From: Clostridia bacterium
Lineage (GTDB): Bacteria; Bacillota; Clostridia; Monoglobales; Monoglobaceae
Direction of reading: 5' to 3'
Length of the DNA: 8,669 nt
Assembly (NCBI GenBank): GCA_017625185.1
Contig: JAGALN010000032.1
Location: forward strand, 1-8,669
The position numbers and the translations under genes were made by a program. Shown here in pieces: positions 5,204 to 8,669 of the stretch. Positions within the stretch are counted from its first letter, which is position 1. Every line of letters begins with the position of its first letter. The notes below the pieces were generated by a model. That model searched no databases and had not been told where the DNA came from. It saw only the letters and a program-made list of their open reading frames with translations.

Positions 5204-5674
5204 TCAGCCTCGCTGAAGACCTGTCATACCGGTCCGGACCAAATCCTTGACCTGGTGCTCCTCCATCATGGTGATAAAGGCACTGATTTTATCCGGGGTT
5301 CCGGTGAGCTCTGCCGTCAGGAATTCCGGAGAGATGTCCACTACCTCGGCACGGAAAATGTCGCAAATCTGGATGACGCCGGTTCTGTCCTTGGCGCTGA
5401 CCCGAATCAGCACATGCTCCCGGAGTACCGCATCTTCCTTTTTCAGCTCAATGATTTTAATAACTTCCTGAAGCTTTGCCAGTTGGTTCTGAATCTGGGT
5501 AAAGGTGTTATCGTCAGCCCGGACTGCAATGGTAATCCGGGAAATTTCCGGCTTTTCGGTTTCTCCCACCGACAGACTGTCGATGTTATACATCCGGCGG
5601 GAAAACAACCCGGAAACCCGGCTCAAAACGCCGGCATGGTTCTTAACCAGAACCGATAAAACATGTAATTTCAT
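5204..5674 (-). CDS. ilvN: Acetohydroxyacid synthase, small regulatory subunit
   Basis: This is the regulatory subunit of acetohydroxyacid (acetolactate) synthase; it stimulates the IlvB catalytic subunit and normally confers feedback inhibition by valine. The 156-residue product has an N-terminal ACT domain (about 3-77) with the typical KNHAGVLSRVSGLFSRRMYNID start, in which N12 and G15 lie in the effector-binding turn. The C-terminal small-subunit domain (about 80-152) includes REHVLIRV and DISPEFLTAELTG. The length is typical of the short class of small subunits. The second of two nearby ATGs (5674) is chosen because AAGGAGA lies 6 nt from it and immediately abuts the first (5680). That ribosome site overlaps the ilvB stop codon, so the subunits are likely translated in a coupled way. 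Confidence 0.96.
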   Translation of the reverse strand: MKLHVLSVLVKNHAGVLSRVSGLFSRRMYNIDSLSVGETEKPEISRITIAVRADDNTFTQIQNQLAKLQEVIKIIELKKEDAVLREHVLIRVSAKDRTGVIQICDIFRAEVVDISPEFLTAELTGTPDKISAFITMMEEHQVKDLVRTGMTGLQRG

Positions 5675-5680
5675 AACCAT

Positions 5681-5687
5681 TCTCCTT
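5681..5687 (-). promoter_or_regulatory. Ribosome binding site deciding the ilvN start
   Basis: AAGGAGA on the minus strand overlaps the ilvB TAA. It leaves no space before the ATG at 5680 but 6 nt before the ATG at 5674, favouring the latter. Confidence 0.75.
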
Positions 5688-7359
5688 ATAACTCGAGCAG
5701 AGGCTCTTGGATGGAATTTCCGCTGGGTACCATGGGCAGTACCGTCTGGTCGGAATCAATGATACAGTTAATCACGGTAGGCAGTGTCCGGCAGGCAAGC
5801 GCAGCTTTCACTGCTGCTTCCAGCTCTTCCTGGGTGCGTACGGTATAGGCGTTTGCCCCGAATCCTTTTGCCACCATATCATAGTCAGTCTTTTTGTCCA
5901 GGGTGGTTTCGGAAAACCGCTCCTCATAGAAGAGCCGTTGCCACTGCCGCACCATCCCCAGAACATTGTTGTTCATGATGATGTCAATCACGGGAAGCTT
6001 CTGCTTTACCGCAGTAGAAAGCTCGTTGCAGTTCATATGGAAGCAGCCGTCCCCGGTGACGTTGATGACGTTGGCGTCCGGATTGCCTGCTTGTGCGCCG
6101 ATGGCGGCACCCAAGCCGTAACCCATGGTGCCAAGTCCCCCGGAGGAGAGAAAATGACGTGGCTTGTCAAACCCGTAAAACTGTGCCGTCCACATCTGGT
6201 GCTGTCCCACGTCGGTACAGATGATGGCATCTCCGCCGGTGGCAGTGTGTAGGGTTTCCAGGACCGCCTGAGGGGTCAGCCGCTCACACTCGGGCTGGAA
6301 GGTGGGATACGCCCCTTTCCAGCCTGCGATTTTTTTCAGCCATTCCGGATGGCGTTGCGGTGTTTTCAGTTTCTTGCAAAGGGCGGAAAGGACCGCCTTG
6401 GCATCTCCGACAAGGTAAGCGTCGGTCAGGACATTTTTATCAATCTCCGCCCGGTCGGCGTCAATATGCAGAATTTTGGTGTCCTTGGCAAAGGTGTCGG
6501 TATCGCAAGTAACCCGGTCGGAGAACCGGGCACCGATGGCAATGAGCAAATCACATTCCTTGATGGCAAGGGAGGTGGTCTTGGTTCCGTGCATCCCAAT
6601 CATCCCGGTATAGACACTATGGCTTGCGGGAAACCCGCCAAGTCCCATCAGGGAGAGGGTGACCGGTGCATCAATCAGGGACTGGAACTGTTGCAGTTCC
6701 TTTGAAGCATCTGCGGCAATGACCCCGCCGCCGGCATAAATTAAAGGTCGCTTTGCCTTTTCAATCAGTTTGACCGCTTTGGTCAATTCCCGTGGGGTAA
6801 ATTCCGTCTTGGTGTTATCTGCCTTTTGAGGAACCATTCTTTCATACTCGGTTAGATTTTCGGTGGCGTCCTTGGTAATGTCAATCAGGACGGGTCCCGG
6901 TCTGCCCGATGCGGCAATCACAAACGCCTGACGGATGGCAGGGGCAATGTCCTCTGCCCGCTTAACCAGGAAATTATGCTTGGTGATGGGAATGGTGATT
7001 CCCACAATGTCTATCTCCTGAAAGGAGTCCTTGCCAAGGTATGCCGTCCCCACGTTACAGGTGATGGCAACCATCGGCACCGAATCCATATATGCCGTGG
7101 CAATGCCGGTGACCAGATTGGTGGCACCGGGACCAGAGGTAGCAAAGACCACGCCGGTTTTCCCGGTGCTTCTGGCATAGCCGTCGGCAGCATGGGCGGC
7201 ACCCTGCTCATGGGCGGCAAGAATATGCCGGATTTTGTTGGAATACCGGTACAAGGAATCGTAAATATTCAAAATCGCACCGCCGGGATAGCCAAAGACG
7301 GTGTCCACGCCCTGCTCCAGCAAGCATTCAATGACAATGTCCGAGCCTCGCATCTCCAA
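5686..7359 (-). CDS. ilvB: Acetohydroxyacid synthase, large catalytic subunit (anabolic)
   Basis: IlvB is the thiamine-diphosphate enzyme that condenses two pyruvates, or pyruvate with 2-oxobutyrate, at the first common step of valine, leucine and isoleucine synthesis. Numbering from the inner ATG (7353; 555 residues): FGYPGG (20-25), catalytic Glu49 in HEQGAAHAADGYAR, the ThDP/Mg motif GDG (434-436) to NNN (461-463), and GMVRQWQ with Trp471. RFSDRVT (277-283) and the RQW motif point to the FAD-containing anabolic enzyme rather than catabolic AlsS. A TTG at 7359 lies 9 nt from AAAGGAG, whereas the ATG two codons later is 15 nt away, so I chose TTG. A still longer frame starting at 7449 overlaps the promoter and cannot be right. 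It is cotranscribed with ilvN. Confidence 0.95.
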   Translation of the reverse strand: MEMRGSDIVIECLLEQGVDTVFGYPGGAILNIYDSLYRYSNKIRHILAAHEQGAAHAADGYARSTGKTGVVFATSGPGATNLVTGIATAYMDSVPMVAITCNVGTAYLGKDSFQEIDIVGITIPITKHNFLVKRAEDIAPAIRQAFVIAASGRPGPVLIDITKDATENLTEYERMVPQKADNTKTEFTPRELTKAVKLIEKAKRPLIYAGGGVIAADASKELQQFQSLIDAPVTLSLMGLGGFPASHSVYTGMIGMHGTKTTSLAIKECDLLIAIGARFSDRVTCDTDTFAKDTKILHIDADRAEIDKNVLTDAYLVGDAKAVLSALCKKLKTPQRHPEWLKKIAGWKGAYPTFQPECERLTPQAVLETLHTATGGDAIICTDVGQHQMWTAQFYGFDKPRHFLSSGGLGTMGYGLGAAIGAQAGNPDANVINVTGDGCFHMNCNELSTAVKQKLPVIDIIMNNNVLGMVRQWQRLFYEERFSETTLDKKTDYDMVAKGFGANAYTVRTQEELEAAVKAALACRTLPTVINCIIDSDQTVLPMVPSGNSIQEPLLEL

Positions 7360-7368
7360 AGGGAACCG

Positions 7369-7375
7369 CTCCTTT
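7369..7375 (-). promoter_or_regulatory. Ribosome binding site suggesting a TTG start for ilvB
   Basis: AAAGGAG on the minus strand is 9 nt from TTG at 7359 and 15 nt from ATG at 7353. Spacing favours the TTG, which adds only two residues. Confidence 0.6.
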
Positions 7376-7420
7376 CCTGTTCTTTCGCCATCGGGGAAAA
7401 ACTCCCCCATTATTCTATCA

Positions 7421-7449
7421 ATTATACAGGAAATCCCCCTTTTTGTCAA
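7421..7449 (-). promoter_or_regulatory. Perfect-consensus sigma-A promoter of ilvBN
   Basis: The minus strand reads TTGACA (7449-7444), a 17-bp spacer, then TATAAT (7426-7421): both hexamers and the spacing match consensus exactly. Transcription would start near 7414, about 55 nt before the ilvB start codon. The leader is too short for a T-box or leader-peptide attenuator and shows only a small GGGG/CCCC hairpin, so such a strong promoter probably needs a repressor or relies on enzyme-level control. Confidence 0.93.
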
Positions 7450-7535
7450 TAGGAAGGGGCGACTGGCAAATCCCCCGAAAATTCACGAATCTTTTCGTCG
7501 GATTACCGGAAAATGAAAGCTATCTGTAATGGTAT

Positions 7536-7544
7536 TGTTATAAT
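7536..7544 (+). promoter_or_regulatory. Candidate extended -10 promoter of the ftsK-type gene
   Basis: TGTTATAAT is a perfect extended -10 (TGn plus TATAAT), 82 bp upstream of the ATG. No clear -35 lies 17 bp upstream. The region 7534-7558 is an imperfect dyad (TATTGT near the left, ACAATA at the right), which might bind a regulator. Confidence 0.6.
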
Positions 7545-7626
7545 GTTATGATACAATAGAAGGTAGAATGGCTGGTTGTAGCATCATTTTGCAAACAACA
7601 TACTCTGGACAAAGGAGATTACCCAT

Positions 7627-8669
7627 ATGGCACAAACCAAAGGAAAAAAACCAAGAAGCGGTGCCAAGCCTGCTCCCAAGCCGGCGGCAAAAAAGGCTGC
7701 CGGCAAAGCGAACCCTCCTGCAAAAAAGACAGCGGGGCAAAAAACCCTGTCCAATGAGATTCAAGGCATCCTGATTATTGCAGGAGGCTTGTTTTTGCTG
7801 ATGGCATTTTTGACTACGGCAACGGGAGCGGTAGGCGGCTTTTTGCGGGATGTTTTTTATGGATTGCTGGGCGTTGCCAGTGCGATTAGCTGTATCTTTA
7901 CCATGGTAACCGGCGTCCAGGTCTTTATGAACAAAGAGGGCAGACGGAATACGACCCGGTTTCTTCTGCTGGCAGGCTTGGTGGTGGTTACCTCGATTCT
8001 GGTGGCATTAGGCTCCGGGGCGGAAAAGATTGCCGGCAGTCTGGTAGAACAAATTGCGTCTCTCTGGCAGAGGGGTATTGACGGCTACGGCGGCGGTGTC
8101 ATTGGCGGCGGTATCTGTCAAATCCTGGTGGCGCTTTTGGGAGTTGGAGGGAGCTGGGTGTTGGCTCTGGCTCTGGAGCTGGTACTCATCATTTTGCTGA
8201 CCGAGGTTTCTCTGGAATCCATCTTCCGGAAATTCGGAAAGCTGGTGAAACGCCAGTCGGATAAGGTTGCAGAGGTGGCAGAAACCCCTATTGAAATGCC
8301 TCCCCACACCACAAATCAGGTTCAGGAAAAATCCTCTTTCTGGAGGAGCATCTTTGGGAAACAGCCGGAAGAACCGGTAGCGGATGCCCCTGCTCCGGTT
8401 CAAAGAGAAAAGAAACCCGGCGACTTTTTTACCGAGTATTTTTCCGGGGAGGAGCCTTTGTCCGGGAATCCTGCCCCGCCCGTAGAGGATGGACCCAAGG
8501 ACGCACAGGAGATTCCGGTCCGGCGGTTTCGATTCCGGGAGGATGATGAACTATTGAAAAATGTTCTGCCTCCGGAGGAAGAGGATGCAGAAAAACTTCC
8601 CTTTACCATTGACAACATGAGAACCGGGGTCATCAGCGAGCTTCCCATCACCAACGAGGACGGCAGCAT
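7627..8669 (+). CDS. FtsK/SpoIIIE-family DNA translocase, N-terminal part (partial)
   Basis: The frame is open from ATG 7627 (AAAGGAG at 7611-7617, 9 nt upstream) to the right edge: 347 codons with no stop. The product has a basic Lys/Ala/Pro-rich cytoplasmic tail (1-41). It then has an FtsK-type multi-pass membrane domain with hydrophobic segments at about 45-65, 75-100, 112-130 and 158-193, and an acidic/proline-rich linker (about 210-347). The ATPase motor and gamma domain would lie beyond the window. Such proteins are membrane-anchored pumps that move chromosomal DNA through the division or sporulation septum. The family call rests on the membrane domain architecture and the SLESIFRKFGK-type exit; whether it is the vegetative FtsK or sporulation SpoIIIE cannot be decided here. 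Confidence 0.87.
   Translation, partial: MAQTKGKKPRSGAKPAPKPAAKKAAGKANPPAKKTAGQKTLSNEIQGILIIAGGLFLLMAFLTTATGAVGGFLRDVFYGLLGVASAISCIFTMVTGVQVFMNKEGRRNTTRFLLLAGLVVVTSILVALGSGAEKIAGSLVEQIASLWQRGIDGYGGGVIGGGICQILVALLGVGGSWVLALALELVLIILLTEVSLESIFRKFGKLVKRQSDKVAEVAETPIEMPPHTTNQVQEKSSFWRSIFGKQPEEPVADAPAPVQREKKPGDFFTEYFSGEEPLSGNPAPPVEDGPKDAQEIPVRRFRFREDDELLKNVLPPEEEDAEKLPFTIDNMRTGVISELPITNEDGS

Noticed and set aside
7360..7449. Extended ilvB start at 7449
   Set aside because: The TTG is part of the -35 hexamer and the transcript would start downstream of it.

Overview
The window looks like a chromosomal segment of a Gram-positive, Clostridia-type bacterium. I infer this from strong AGGAGG-like ribosome sites, sigma-A promoters (one a perfect consensus), short-stem U-tract terminators, an MsmK/UgpC-type sugar ATPase, an FtsK/SpoIIIE translocase and many small palindromic repeats between genes. 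An Oscillospirales or related gut lineage is plausible, but nothing here proves it.

Layout, left to right. Positions 1-105 look like the last codons of a membrane protein entering from the left. A repeat-rich, gene-free stretch follows (106-444), then a bidirectional terminator. A lone sugar-ABC ATPase (msmK/ugpC type, minus strand, 503-1615) comes next and is divergent from a two-gene arginine operon, argC-argB (plus strand, 1914-3848). That operon ends in a GNRA-loop terminator embedded in a repeat.

From 3853 to 5171 there is an accessory-looking interval. It holds about 77-bp bipartite hairpin repeats, a small Cys-rich unknown gene (minus strand), a 121-bp palindromic MITE-like element, and a small XRE-type regulator (plus strand) bracketed by an exact 31-nt direct repeat. 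Next is ilvB-ilvN (minus strand, 7359 down to 5204), the two subunits of acetohydroxyacid synthase, driven by a perfect TTGACA-N17-TATAAT promoter. Divergent from it, an FtsK/SpoIIIE DNA translocase begins at 7627 and runs off the right edge.

The core genes serve two amino-acid pathways: steps 2 and 3 of arginine synthesis (ArgB, ArgC) and the first common step of branched-chain amino acid synthesis (IlvBN). The ATPase probably energises carbohydrate importers encoded elsewhere. The most unusual content is the intergenic DNA. Two distinct hairpin-repeat families occur; one sits just after stop codons and shows compensatory changes in its stems, and the other has terminal inverted repeats and supplies a gene's stop codon. 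I found no CRISPR array, rRNA, tRNA or transposase gene, and no established defence system.
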